Notes: generated from the sequence alone by a model not told the origin. Shown: positions 26,364 through 35,491, numbered from the stretch's first letter. The stretch: 64,000 nucleotides of DNA from JAICYJ01 sp963737445 (GCA_963737445.1 CAVTSO010000015.1:124001-188000); one strand, 5' to 3'. Numbers and translations are program-made.

Positions 26364-28210
26364 CGCGTCACCCGCCAGCCACCGTCGCCGGCTCCGCGCG
26401 CCGTCCACCCCGGCGCCACCCACAGCGTCGCTCCGTCCAGATGCAGCGTTGCCGGCCCTGGCACCGGCCGCTTGCGCGGTGAGCGCACCAGTTCCAGCGC
26501 CGGCCCTGCCGCCGTGCTGGCGGCCCGCAGGTTGACCAGCTCGATCGGCGTCCCACGCTGCTCGTGGCCGTACCGCTCGGCGTGTCGCCCGTGGAACCGC
26601 TCGGCCAGCGTCGCCAGCGGCTCCAGGTCGACCTCCAGCTCGAACCCCTGCCCCGCGTAGCGCAGGTCGGCCCCCGCCCACCGCTGCGAGCCGCGCTCCG
26701 CCTGCGGCCACGGCACCTGCGACCGGATCTGCGGCCGCGTCAGCCCCTCCAGCGGCCGCATCACGCTGCGCACGGCGTCCCGCCGCCGCTCTCCGGCAGC
26801 GATGCCGAGCGCCGACAGCACTCCGCTGGCGGCGGGCACGCGCACCGCCCGCATCCCCAGCTCCTCGGCCACCTCGCAGGCATGCAACGGGCCCGCCCCG
26901 CCGAAGGCGATCAGCTCGAACCGGCGCGGGTCGTGCCCCCGCTCCACCGACACGACCCTGATCGCCCGCACCATCTCCTGGTTCGCAACGGCCACGATCC
27001 CGGCAGCCGCTGCGCGCACGCTGGTGAACCCGTCCGCGACGGTCGCGACCGCGCGCCGGGCCGCCTTCGCGTCCAAGCCCACGCTGCCCGCGAGCGGCAC
27101 GGCCGCGTCGAGCCGGCCCAGCACCAGGTTCGCGTCCGTCACCGTCGGCAGGTCGCCGCCGCGGCCATAGCAGGCGGGCCCGGGATCGGCACCGGCGCTC
27201 TGCGGACCCACCCGCAGTGCTCCGCCCTCGTCTATCCACGCGATGCTGCCGCCGCCGGCACCGACCGTGTGGATGTCCAGCATCGGCAGCCGCACCGGCA
27301 GGCCCGCCACCTCGCGCTCGGTCGACCGGCCCGGCCGGCCCGCGCGGATCAGTGAGACGTCGCAGCTGGTACCACCCATGTCGAAGGCGACGGCGTCACC
27401 GGCGCCCATTCCCACCGCCGCGGCCACGCCTCCGGCCGGCCCCGACAACAACAGCCGCGCAGGGTGTCCGGCCGCCTCCGCCAGCCGTGCCAGCCCGCCG
27501 CTCGACTGCATCACCAACGGCTGCGGCAACCCATGTGCCGCCGACTGCTCGCCCAGCGATCGCAGGTAGCGGCCGGCAGACGGCCCCAGGTAGGCGTCGA
27601 TCGACGTGGTCGAGCCACGCTCGAACTCTCGGTACTCGGCCGCCAGCTCGTGCGACGCGACGACGAACACGCCCTCCAGCTGCGACCGCAGCAGCTCCGC
27701 CACCCGCCGCTCGTGCTGCGGATGCGCGTAGGCGTGCAGCAGGCAGATCGCGACCGCCTCCACTCCGGCCCGCCGCAGGGCACGGCCCGCCCGCTCCACC
27801 GACCGCTCGTCCAGCGCCCGCAGCGCCCCGTCCGGCCCCATCCTCTCGTCCACCTCGACGGTCAGCTCGGGCAGCGGTGCCAGCCGCGCAACGCAGGGCC
27901 GGTACAGCAGCGGACGCGTCTGCCGCGCCAGCGCCAGCAGGTCCCCGAACCCGCGCGTGGCCACGAACCCGGTCACGGCTCCGCGGCGCTCCAGCAGCGC
28001 GTTGGTCGCCACCGTGGTGCCGTGCCCGAGGTGCCCCAGCTCCCGCGGTCCCAGCCCGGCCTGCTCCAGCGCCCGCTCCACGCCCTCGAGCACCGCCCGC
28101 GACTGATCGTCGGTCGTGGTCGGCAGCTTCACCGCGGTCAGCCGGCCCTCGTGCACCAGCGCCACGTCGGTGAACGTGCCGCCCACATCGACCCCGGTCA
28201 GCGTTCGCAT
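26360..28210 (-). CDS. hyuA: Hydantoinase A / oxoprolinase-family subunit
   Basis: The protein has 616 residues. The ATP-binding start GVDVGGTFTDVALV, HGTTVATNALLERRG, the SIDAYLGP segment, MQSSGGLA, AVAFDMGGTSCDVSLI and the later GAGGGSIAWIDEGG are characteristic of HyuA. It binds ATP and, with HyuB, opens the ring of hydantoin-like substrates. The ATG six bases after TATCCT on the minus strand is the likely leaderless start. A divergent C45 acyltransferase gene starts 56 bases away. Confidence 0.9.
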   Translation of the reverse strand: MRTLTGVDVGGTFTDVALVHEGRLTAVKLPTTTDDQSRAVLEGVERALEQAGLGPRELGHLGHGTTVATNALLERRGAVTGFVATRGFGDLLALARQTRPLLYRPCVARLAPLPELTVEVDERMGPDGALRALDERSVERAGRALRRAGVEAVAICLLHAYAHPQHERRVAELLRSQLEGVFVVASHELAAEYREFERGSTTSIDAYLGPSAGRYLRSLGEQSAAHGLPQPLVMQSSGGLARLAEAAGHPARLLLSGPAGGVAAAVGMGAGDAVAFDMGGTSCDVSLIRAGRPGRSTEREVAGLPVRLPMLDIHTVGAGGGSIAWIDEGGALRVGPQSAGADPGPACYGRGGDLPTVTDANLVLGRLDAAVPLAGSVGLDAKAARRAVATVADGFTSVRAAAAGIVAVANQEMVRAIRVVSVERGHDPRRFELIAFGGAGPLHACEVAEELGMRAVRVPAASGVLSALGIAAGERRRDAVRSVMRPLEGLTRPQIRSQVPWPQAERGSQRWAGADLRYAGQGFELEVDLEPLATLAERFHGRHAERYGHEQRGTPIELVNLRAASTAAGPALELVRSPRKRPVPGPATLHLDGATLWVAPGWTARGAGDGGWRVTR

Positions 28211-28265
28211 CGCGCAAGGATAGTGAGCCGTGTGACGGTCCGGACTCCACGAGTATTCTAAGCTC
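28211..28265. promoter_or_regulatory. Divergent leaderless promoter pair (hyuA / C45 gene)
   Basis: On the minus strand TATCCT precedes the hyuA ATG by six bases. On the plus strand TATTCT precedes the acyltransferase GTG by six bases. With a 55-bp gap the two promoters share their upstream DNA, which implies coordinated control. Confidence 0.5.
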
Positions 28266-29363
28266 GTGAGCATCCCCGCCCATCACTCCACCGAGTCGAC
28301 ACCGGGCGACCGCGGCCGCGGCCTCGGCGCCGCCCAGGCCGATCGGATCGCGGCAACCGCCGAGATCTATCTGCGCCTGTTCCGGCTGAGGGGCCTGGAG
28401 GAGGGCCAGGTGCTCGAGTTCGGCGCCGAGGCACTCGACCGCATCGGCGACTTCTCGCCCCAGCTGAGCGACGAGATCGCGGGCATCGCGGCGGGGAGCG
28501 GTCTCGCGCCGGAGCTGATCGGCGCGCTCAACGCCCGCACCGAGCTGCTGGCGGCCGGCCGCGGCGAGTGCTCGGTGATCGCCTGTCTGGGCACCGCCAC
28601 CTCGTCAGGCACGCCGATCGGCGTCCAGACCTGGGACTGGCACGACGAGCTCTCGGACAGCTGGATGCGCTGGACGATCGACCATCCCGGCGGACATCGC
28701 GTCGAGACCATGACCGAGGCCGGCATCGTCGGCAAGGTGGGCGTATCCAGCGAGGGCGTCGCGATCCTGCTGAACATCCTCGGGCACCGCGATGACGGCC
28801 CGCCCATCGGCATACCTGTGCACGTGCTGAACCGTCACGTGCTCGATCGCGCGGGCGACGGTGTCGAGGCGCTGGCGATGCTCTCCAACGCAGCCATGTC
28901 GGCCTCGAGCGCGGTCACCGTGATTGCGGACGACGAGGACGGCGGCACCGTCTGCACCGTCGAGCTGTCGCCTGCCGGCCCCGGGTTCGTGACCCCCGAC
29001 CTGCGGGGCGTGCTCTTCCACACCAACCACTTCCTGGCGGACCCGGGCAGGCTGGGCGACACCGACCTCGAGATCGCTCCGAACACCGTGCTTCGCCTCG
29101 ACCACGCCACCCGCGCGATGTCCCGGATACTCGTGGGCGAGATCGACCAGGACGCGATCCTCCAGGCGATGCACAGCCATCAGGGCGGAGGCCCCGACGG
29201 TATCTGCTGCCACCCGTCGCCGAGCGCTCCCTTCGGCGACCGCTGGCGCACCCTCGCAACCATCATCGTGGAGCCGGCCGACGGGCGGATGACCCTCCGC
29301 CGCAACGGCCCCTGCGGCCACGAGCTCCTGCCGGCGCCGCTGGGCGGTCTCGCGACGGCCTAA
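28266..29363 (+). CDS. C45-family autoproteolytic acyltransferase/hydrolase
   Basis: The protein has 365 residues and resembles isopenicillin-N acyltransferase-type Ntn hydrolases. The likely nucleophile is the Cys in GRGECSVIAC (about residue 102), which becomes the N-terminus after self-cleavage. It is followed by GTPIGVQTWDWHDEL as in the family. Later LFHTNHFLADPGR and a CCHPSPSAPFGDRWRTLATI segment match the C-terminal part. Such enzymes hydrolyse or transfer acyl groups on amides. Its place opposite hyuAB and near an amidase suggests amide catabolism. Confidence 0.8.
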   Translation: MSIPAHHSTESTPGDRGRGLGAAQADRIAATAEIYLRLFRLRGLEEGQVLEFGAEALDRIGDFSPQLSDEIAGIAAGSGLAPELIGALNARTELLAAGRGECSVIACLGTATSSGTPIGVQTWDWHDELSDSWMRWTIDHPGGHRVETMTEAGIVGKVGVSSEGVAILLNILGHRDDGPPIGIPVHVLNRHVLDRAGDGVEALAMLSNAAMSASSAVTVIADDEDGGTVCTVELSPAGPGFVTPDLRGVLFHTNHFLADPGRLGDTDLEIAPNTVLRLDHATRAMSRILVGEIDQDAILQAMHSHQGGGPDGICCHPSPSAPFGDRWRTLATIIVEPADGRMTLRRNGPCGHELLPAPLGGLATA

Positions 29364-30734
29364 GCCCGGGCCAGCTCGCGCTCGACCACGGCCGCCGCGG
29401 CCAGGCAGTCGACCTCGCGCCAGGGCCGCGCCGCGATCTGCAGCCCCACCGGCATCCCCAGCGAGTCCATTCCGCAGGGCACCGAGATCGCCGGCCAGCC
29501 GAGCGTGTTGAACACGCCCGTCAGCCCGCACATGACGCTGGTCACGTCCACCTCCTGCTCGCCGGCGAACGGCACCCGCAGCGTGCCGATCGTGGGCGCG
29601 GTGATCGGCTCGGTCGGCGAGACGATCATGTCGATGCCCTGCTCGTGCATCTTCGTCAGCATCCGCTCCTGGTATGCGAGCCGCAGGAACATGATGTGAC
29701 CGGCATCGCGCCCGCTGAGCCGGTCGCCCGCCTCCATCTCGGCGACGATGTCCGGCCCCAGATCGGCGCGCCGCTGCGGCCAGTGCTCGTAGAGCGCCCC
29801 GGCCTCCTCGGTCAGGTAGAAGCTGTTCTCGTTCAGCCCCGCGACCGGCCACTCCATGTCGATCTCGACCAGCCGCGCACCCGCCCGCTCTAGCAGCGCC
29901 ACCGCCTCCCGCACGATCGCGGCCAGCGCCGGGTGGGTGTGCTCAAAGAAGAAGCGCTCGGCCACGCCGATCGTGCGCCCCTCGACCCCATCGCCGAGCG
30001 CGTCGCGGTAGCGCGGAACCGGCACGCGGCTGCGTGCGCGGATCGTTCGGCGATGGCCCGGCCAGCACCTCCAGCGCCAGCGCCGCATCGCGCACCGTCC
30101 GGGCCATCGGACCGCAGTGGTCGAGCGACGGGCAGAGCGGCTTGATCCCCGCCAGGCTGACCCGCCCGTGGGTCGGCTTCAGCCCCACGATCCCGCATAC
30201 CGACGACGGGCAGCGGATCGAGCCGCCGGTGTCGGTTCCCGGCGCCAGCGCCACGATGCCGGCCGCCACGGCCGCTCCCGAGCCGCCGCTCGACCCACCC
30301 GGGATGCGCGTGGGGTCGTGCGGGTTGCGGCACGAGCCGAACCAGGGGTTGTCGCAGGTGACGCCCCACGCCAGCTCGTGGGTGTTCAGCTTGGCGATGC
30401 AGACGGCGCCGGCGGCCGCCGACCGGGCGACCACGTCGGCGTCGCGATCGGGCACGTGATCGCGGTAGATGGCGCTGCCGTACGTCGTTCGGATGCCGCC
30501 GGTGTCGATCAGGTCCTTCCAGCCCACCGGGACGCCCGCGAGAGGGCCCGGGTCGCGACCCGCCGCTACCGCCGCGTCCACCGCGGCGGCCTCCCGCAGC
30601 GCCCGCTCCTCGGTCACCAGCCAGACCGCGCCCAGCTCGTCGGCGCCGGCCCGGTCAAGCGCATAGCGAGCGACCTCCGTCGCCGACACGTTTCCCGCCC
30701 GAACCGCCGTTGCCAGGTCGGTCGCATCCTGCAC
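29360..30734 (-). CDS. Amidase-signature family amidase (one frameshift)
   Basis: This is an amidase with the Ser-cisSer-Lys triad: Lys in VGWKDLIDTGGI, the GGSSGGSGAAVAAG block, and the nucleophile Ser in TDTGGSIRCPSSVCGIVGLKPT. The C-terminal half (ISVPCGMDSLGMPVGLQIAA) is in another frame. The break lies near 30045, between SPNDPRT and RVPVPRYRDALG. It starts with GTG two bases after the oxidoreductase stop, so both are in one unit. The substrate is unknown. N-carbamoyl or other amides made by the neighbouring hydantoinase are an inference. Confidence 0.82.
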
Positions 30735-30736
30735 GC

Positions 30737-31747
30737 TCAGGTCACCGCCTTCGCGAAGCGGTCGGCCCGAAAGCGGTCGCACTCCGGCGGCAGCGGCCGC
30801 CCCTGCGCCAGGTCGGCGCACAGGCGCCCCAGCAGCGGGCCGAACTTGAACGCGTGGCCGCTGTCGCCGCCGCAGACCACGACGCCGTCGATCTGGTCGA
30901 GGATGAAGTCCCCGTCGGGCGTGACCGTATACAGGCAGGCCTCCTGGTGCACCGGCTCGGGGACGAGGCCGGGAAGCGCCTCGGCAACGTGGGCGCGCAG
31001 GTCGTCGACCACCTCCGTCAGCACCGGGCGATCTCGCCGATCGGGGTCGAACGGCCCCTTGCGGGCGCCGTCCTGCGCGGCCTTGTAGCCGACGCCGGGC
31101 GACACCACCCCGTACCAGAAGCGGTCGTCCTGCTCACCGCCGTGGTCGACCAGCGACGGCCGCGAATCGGGCGCGCCGCGAAAGAAGCAGACCTGCTCGA
31201 TCTGGCCGTACACCGGCAGATCGTACAGGCGCGACAGCCACGCGCCCGGGCATACCACCACGGCGTCGGCCTGCAGCTGCGAGGGGTCGGCGATGCGCGC
31301 ACCCTCCACCACCTCCACGCCCTGCCGCAACCGCGCCAGCGCGTCGTCGGCCAGCACCGCGCCGGCGTCGGGCGTCCACAGCACCGGCCCGGGGAACCGC
31401 GCCTCCGGGAACAGCCGCTCGGCCTCGGCCGGCTCCAGCCAGCTGTACCGCTCGCCGCAGCGCTCCAGCACCGCGGCGTGCCGATCCACGCCGCGCCCGT
31501 GCTCGAGCAGGCCGTTTCGCAGCAGCAGGCGCGGATCCAGCCGCATCCACTCGTCGATCGCGCGCCGCGCCAGCCGGCAGTAGTCGTCGTGCCGGTAGCT
31601 GGTGCGGTAGATGCGCGAGCGCCCCGGCGAGCTGCCCAGCCGGGTGCCCACCGAGTGCTGCTCGTAGACGGTGACCGCAAACCCGTCGTCGCGCAGTGCG
31701 CGTGCGGCCGAGAGGCCGATCACGCCCGCGCCGACGACGGCCGCGGT
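30737..31747 (-). CDS. FAD-dependent oxidoreductase, monomeric sarcosine oxidase / N-methyltryptophan oxidase-like
   Basis: The N-terminus reads AAVVGAGVIGLSAARAL, a Rossmann dinucleotide site. GSSPGRSRIYRTSYRHDDY matches the MSOX/MTOX signature region, EACLYTVTPDGDFILD contains the Cys that binds FAD covalently in monomeric sarcosine oxidase, and GHAFKFGPLLG is the C-terminal flavin contact. Such enzymes oxidise N-methyl amino acids, releasing formaldehyde and peroxide. No ATG/GTG/TTG precedes the GxGxxG motif in frame; the first GTG lies inside it (31723). A missing base just after the glutaredoxin stop is therefore suspected. Confidence 0.8.
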   Translation of the reverse strand, partial: TAAVVGAGVIGLSAARALRDDGFAVTVYEQHSVGTRLGSSPGRSRIYRTSYRHDDYCRLARRAIDEWMRLDPRLLLRNGLLEHGRGVDRHAAVLERCGERYSWLEPAEAERLFPEARFPGPVLWTPDAGAVLADDALARLRQGVEVVEGARIADPSQLQADAVVVCPGAWLSRLYDLPVYGQIEQVCFFRGAPDSRPSLVDHGGEQDDRFWYGVVSPGVGYKAAQDGARKGPFDPDRRDRPVLTEVVDDLRAHVAEALPGLVPEPVHQEACLYTVTPDGDFILDQIDGVVVCGGDSGHAFKFGPLLGRLCADLAQGRPLPPECDRFRADRFAKAVT

Positions 31748-31748
31748 A

Positions 31749-32076
31749 CTATGCGGCGGCGTTGACCAGCTCCTTCAACTGACCGGTCTCGTGCAGCTCC
31801 GTGACGATGTCGCATCCGCCCACCAGCTCGCCGTCAACGAACAGCTGCGGGATGGTCGGCCAGCCCGAGTGCTCGGACAGCAGCTGCCGGATGCGGGGAT
31901 CGGGCAGGATGTCCATGGCCGCGAACTCGACGCCGGTGTCCTTCAGGCAGCGCCACCGTCTGCATCGAGAAGCCGCAGCGCGGCATATCCGGGGTGCCCT
32001 TCATGAACAGCATCACGCGATTCTGCGCGATCGAGTTCAGCACCTCCTGGCGGATCTCGTCCTCAGTGATGATCAT
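31749..32076 (-). CDS. Monothiol glutaredoxin, Grx4/GrxD type (one frameshift)
   Basis: The N-terminus reads VMLFMKGTPDMPRCGFSMQTVAL, with the CGFS active site of monothiol glutaredoxins that carry [2Fe-2S] clusters. After one extra base near 31946 the frame continues as LKDTGVEFAAMDIL, IRQLLSEHSGWPTIPQLFVDGELVGG (in segments) and ends in AA-TAG. The start overlaps bolA by four bases. Pairing with BolA is a classic iron-sulfur partnership. Confidence 0.87.
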
Positions 32077-32306
32077 TGCGTTGCCTCCGTCTTGATCTTG
32101 AGTGCGTGGATTGGCCGGCCGGGGCCCAGCAGGTGGTCGACCGCGCCGTTCACGAGCCGGTGCTGCTCGATCAGCGGCAAACCGCTGAACTGCGGCGCGC
32201 GAACGTGGGCGTACAGATGGTCGCCGCCCGCCATGTCCTCGACGCTCACATCGGACCCGGGCAGCGCCGTACGGATCAATCCCTCGATTTCGGCGATGTC
32301 AGCCAC
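32073..32306 (-). CDS. BolA-family protein
   Basis: The protein has 77 residues. It shows the pattern VSVEDMAGGDHLYAHVRAPQF, GLPLIEQHRLVNGAVDHLL and IHALKIKTEA, with the conserved His in QHRLV and the C-terminal HALKIKT. BolA proteins bind CGFS glutaredoxins through a shared Fe-S cluster. The GTG start has TAATGT seven bases upstream and no ribosome-binding site, so the bolA-grx-oxidase-amidase unit may begin with a leaderless message. Confidence 0.87.
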   Translation of the reverse strand: MADIAEIEGLIRTALPGSDVSVEDMAGGDHLYAHVRAPQFSGLPLIEQHRLVNGAVDHLLGPGRPIHALKIKTEATQ

Positions 32307-32413
32307 GCCACGAACATTAGCGAGTGATGTGACACGGCCCATTCGGCAAAGCAGGAACGGCTACCCTTCAGAGCAAATACTCGTCGAAACGCCCGGAGGA
32401 GGGGCGCCGACAC

Positions 32414-33088
32414 ATGTTGTATCTGTTGCTGTTCATTCCACCTCTGATCCTCGGTGCCCTCGGGCAGATGTGGGTCAAGCGCGCCTTCGCTGACGGCTCC
32501 AAGGTGCACGCCGCGTCCGGCATGACTGGGGCCCAGGTGGCCCGCCGCATGCTGGAGTCGGGCGGCCTGGACGTCGGCATCGAGTCGATCGGCGGCTCGC
32601 TCAGCGACCACTACGACCCGCGCGCGAAGGTGATGCGCCTGAGCCAGCCCGTGGGCAACTCGGACACGATCGCCGCCGTCGCAGTCGCCGCGCACGAGAC
32701 CGGGCACGCCTTCCAGGACGCCCGCCGCGAGTCCATGTTCCGGATGCGCGGATCGCTCGCCCCGGCCGTCGGCTTCGCCTCGCAGGCGTGGTTCCCGCTG
32801 GTCATGATCGGCGCCTTCACCTCCGCCGGTGGCAGCGCGGCCAGCCCGCTGATACTGATCGGCGCCGCGATCTTCGCCGTCACGGTGGTGTTCCAGCTGG
32901 TCACGCTGCCCGTCGAGTTCGGAGCCAGCCGCCGCGCCATGCAGATGCTGAGCGCGCAGGGGATCCTGATGCCGGAGGAGCTGCCGGTCGCCCGCAAGGT
33001 GCTGACCGCCGCCGCCCTCACCTACGTGATCGGAACCCTGATCGCGGTCTACCAGCTGGCCATCCTGCTGCTGCAGTCGCGCAACTAA
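32414..33088 (+). CDS. Membrane zinc metallopeptidase, YugP type
   Basis: The protein has 224 residues and a membrane helix at the N-terminus (YLLLFIPPLILGALG), a cytosolic or exposed part with AVAAHETGHAFQDA giving the HExxH zinc site (about residues 94-98), and two or three more helices in the second half. LSDHYDPRAKVMRLS matches the neutral zinc metallopeptidase YugP family. GGAGGAGG lies before the ATG. The physiological substrate is unknown. Confidence 0.88.
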   Translation: MLYLLLFIPPLILGALGQMWVKRAFADGSKVHAASGMTGAQVARRMLESGGLDVGIESIGGSLSDHYDPRAKVMRLSQPVGNSDTIAAVAVAAHETGHAFQDARRESMFRMRGSLAPAVGFASQAWFPLVMIGAFTSAGGSAASPLILIGAAIFAVTVVFQLVTLPVEFGASRRAMQMLSAQGILMPEELPVARKVLTAAALTYVIGTLIAVYQLAILLLQSRN

Positions 33089-33113
33089 CGCCGCACGCTC
33101 TATCGTGCGGGCC

Positions 33114-33920
33114 GTGCGCCTGATCAGCTTCCGCATCGACGAGGGGCCGCCGCGCGCCGGCATCTGCGACGGCGCGATCGTCCACGACACCGGCCTTGGC
33201 ATGCGCGACCTGCTGACCCGCGGGATCGACCGGGCGCGGCCGATCTCGCAGCACCCGCGGGCGGCCGTGCAGCCGCTGCCGGCCGTTCCCGATCCGGGCA
33301 AGATCATGTGCATCGGGCGCAACTACCGTGAGCACGCGGCCGAGCAGGGCGCCGAGGCGCCGGCCCAGCCGCTGGTGTTCGCCAAATACCCGTCCGCGCT
33401 GATCACCGACGGCGAGCCGATCCGCCTGTCGCCGCTGACCTCACAGGTCGACTGGGAGGCGGAGCTGGTGGTCGTGATCGGCCGCGCCGGCAAGCACATC
33501 GGCGAGAGCAGCGCCTGGCAGCACGTGGCCGGCTACACGGTCATGAACGACGTGTCCGCGCGTGACCTGCAGCGCGGCGACGGCCAGTGGACGCGGGCCA
33601 AGAGCCTGGACACCTTCGCGCCGCTGGCCGCGGAGCTGGTCAGCGCCGACGAGATCCACGATCCGCACGATCTGGCGATCCGCTGCTGGGTGAACGACGA
33701 GCTGATGCAGGACTCGTCGACCGGCAACATGATCCACACCATCCCGAAGCTGGTCGCGCACCTGTCGCAGGCCTTCACGCTCGAACCGGGCGACCTGATC
33801 GCCACGGGCACGCCCGCGGGCGTGGGCGCATTTCGCGACCCGCCAGTGTTCCTGCGGGACGGGGACGTCGTGCGCTGCCGGGTCGACCGTGTGGCGACGC
33901 TGGAGAACCCGGTGGCCTGA
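33114..33920 (+). CDS. Fumarylacetoacetate hydrolase-family protein
   Basis: The protein has about 268 residues. The FAH fold is marked by KIMCIGRNYREHA, the metal-binding VDWEAELVVVIGR (Glu-x-Glu), GYTVMNDVSARDLQ and the end IATGTPAGVGAFRDPP. Members cleave C-C bonds or decarboxylate/isomerise acylpyruvates and ring-opened aromatics. The second of two in-frame GTGs is chosen because TATCGT lies seven bases before it and overlaps the first. Confidence 0.87.
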   Translation: MRLISFRIDEGPPRAGICDGAIVHDTGLGMRDLLTRGIDRARPISQHPRAAVQPLPAVPDPGKIMCIGRNYREHAAEQGAEAPAQPLVFAKYPSALITDGEPIRLSPLTSQVDWEAELVVVIGRAGKHIGESSAWQHVAGYTVMNDVSARDLQRGDGQWTRAKSLDTFAPLAAELVSADEIHDPHDLAIRCWVNDELMQDSSTGNMIHTIPKLVAHLSQAFTLEPGDLIATGTPAGVGAFRDPPVFLRDGDVVRCRVDRVATLENPVA

Positions 33921-33936
33921 TGACGCGGAGGCGGCC

Positions 33937-34653
33937 GTGATTGCGACGATGGCCGGCGCCCCGATCTCGATCGAGCACGTCGGCCACGGCTACGGCCCGC
34001 TGTCGGTGCTGCACGACGTCAGCCTCGAGATCGCAGCGGGCAGCCGACTGGCGGTGGTCGGTCCCAGCGGCTGCGGCAAGTCCACGCTGCTGCACCTGAT
34101 CTCGGGCCTGGAGCAGCCGCGCGCCGGCGCCGTCTCGGTGGCGGGTGACGACCTGCCCGAGCGTCGTCTGGCCGGCTGCGCGCTGATGCCGCAGGACGAC
34201 CTGCTGCTGCCCTGGCGAAGCGCGCTCGACAACGCGGCGCTGCCGCTGATGAACGCCGGGGTGGGTCGCGGCCAGGCGCGGGAGGCGGCGCTGCCGCTGT
34301 TCCGCCGCTTCGGGCTGGAGGGCTTCGAGCAGGAGCAGCCGCGCCGCTTGTCGGGTGGCATGCGGCAGCGGGTGGCGTTCCTGCGCACGCTGCTGGCGGG
34401 AAAGGGCGTGCTGCTGCTGGACGAGCCGTTCGCGTCGCTGGACGCGCTCACGCGCGAGGAGCTGGGCGGGTGGCTGGCAGAGACGCTTGATCAGGAGCCG
34501 CGCACGGTCGTGCTCGTCACCCACGACGTGGACGAGGCGCTTCGCACCTGCGAGCGCGTGGCCGTGCTGTCGCCGCGGCCGGGCCGGCTGCTGCTGGATG
34601 CGCCCAGCTCGCAGCTCAGCCACGAGGACGTGATGGAGGCGCTGCGATCGTGA
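33937..34653 (+). CDS. ABC transporter ATP-binding protein (ThiZ-like)
   Basis: The protein has 238 residues. Walker A is VVGPSGCGKSTLL, the Q-loop MPQDDLLLPW, the signature LSGGMRQRVAF, Walker B VLLLDEPFASLD and the switch His VTHDVDEA. It most resembles the nitrate/sulfonate/taurine-type group that includes ThiZ. It is followed by the permease with a GTGA overlap and then by a TPP riboswitch and a binding protein, which points to a thiamine-precursor transporter. Start may be GTG 33937 or the ATG four codons later. Confidence 0.88.
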   Translation: MIATMAGAPISIEHVGHGYGPLSVLHDVSLEIAAGSRLAVVGPSGCGKSTLLHLISGLEQPRAGAVSVAGDDLPERRLAGCALMPQDDLLLPWRSALDNAALPLMNAGVGRGQAREAALPLFRRFGLEGFEQEQPRRLSGGMRQRVAFLRTLLAGKGVLLLDEPFASLDALTREELGGWLAETLDQEPRTVVLVTHDVDEALRTCERVAVLSPRPGRLLLDAPSSQLSHEDVMEALRS

Positions 34654-35381
34654 AACGGTTCGCCTGGGTGGGGGTGCTGGCGGGGCTGCTGCTCGCCTGG
34701 GAGGCGTGGGTCGACCTGCGGTCGGTGCCCGACTACCTGCTGCCGTCGCCGAGCGGGATCGCCTCGGCGCTGTGGGACGAGCGCTCCACGCTGCTGTCGC
34801 AGGCTGCCGTGACCGCCCGCGAGATGCTGCTCGGGTTCGCGCTGGCGGTGATCCTCGGCCTGGGCGCGGCGATCCTGCTGCAGCGCCTGCCCTGGCTGCG
34901 CTCGGCGGTCTACCCGCTGCTGGTGGCGACGCAGAGCATCCCGGTCGTCGCGATCGCGCCGCTGCTCGTGATCTACCTCGGCTTCGGCCTGTCGCCGAAG
35001 GCGCTGATCGTGGCGCTGGTCTGCTTCTTCCCGATCACGGCCAACGCTCTGGACGGGTTCGCGTCGGCCCCGGCTGAGCTGCGCAGCACGATGCGCACGC
35101 TGAACGCCACGCCGCGGGCGATCTTCTGGCGGGTGGAGCTGCCGTGGGCGTCGCCGCGGGTGTTCACGGGCGCTCGCATCGCCGCGTCCTACGCGGCCGT
35201 GGCCGCGCTGTTCGCGGAGTACGCGGGCGGCTCGGGCGGGCTGGCCGACTCGATGCACGACCAGCTCGACACCCAGCTGGTGGGCGCCGCGATCCTGCTG
35301 CTGGCGCTGCTCGCGCTGGCCCTGTTCGGGCTGGTGACGCTGCTCGAGCGGATCATGGTCCCGTGGGCGCGGGAGGGCTAG
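34650..35381 (+). CDS. ABC transporter permease (ThiX-like)
   Basis: The protein has 243 residues and about six membrane helices. It has the BPD_transp_1 EAA-like loop DGFASAPAELRSTMRTLNAT, and PLLVATQSIPVVAIAPLLVIYLGFG is characteristic of the nitrate/sulfonate/HMP-precursor permeases. The start overlaps the ATPase stop by four bases (GTGA). It is the membrane channel of the ThiXYZ-like importer. Confidence 0.88.
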   Translation: MKRFAWVGVLAGLLLAWEAWVDLRSVPDYLLPSPSGIASALWDERSTLLSQAAVTAREMLLGFALAVILGLGAAILLQRLPWLRSAVYPLLVATQSIPVVAIAPLLVIYLGFGLSPKALIVALVCFFPITANALDGFASAPAELRSTMRTLNATPRAIFWRVELPWASPRVFTGARIAASYAAVAALFAEYAGGSGGLADSMHDQLDTQLVGAAILLLALLALALFGLVTLLERIMVPWAREG

Positions 35382-35402
35382 ACTAGGCGTCGTAATCGTT
35401 TG

Positions 35403-35482
35403 CCGGGGAGTCCCGACCGGGGCTGAGAGGACGCGCACCGCGTCGACCCGTCGAACCTGATCCGGATCATGCCGGCGAAGGG
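35403..35482 (+). ncRNA. TPP riboswitch
   Basis: The thiamine-pyrophosphate aptamer core is present: CTGAGAGGA on the 5' side, then GACCCGTCGAACCTGATC, then CCGGCGAAGGGA at the 3' end, in normal spacing. It lies between the permease and the binding-protein genes. Its 3' GAAGGGA is eight bases from the downstream ATG and can act as the ribosome-binding site, so ligand binding would block translation directly. No terminator stem or T-run follows. It controls only the binding protein unless the upstream genes have a separate switch. Confidence 0.93.
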
Positions 35483-35491
35483 ACGCAAGCA

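Noticed and set aside
24876..27239. 787-codon version of hyuB with a long N-terminal extension
   Set aside because: The extension overlaps hyuA in another frame and is Gly/Arg-rich noise. The family starts at the ATG overlapping the hyuA stop.
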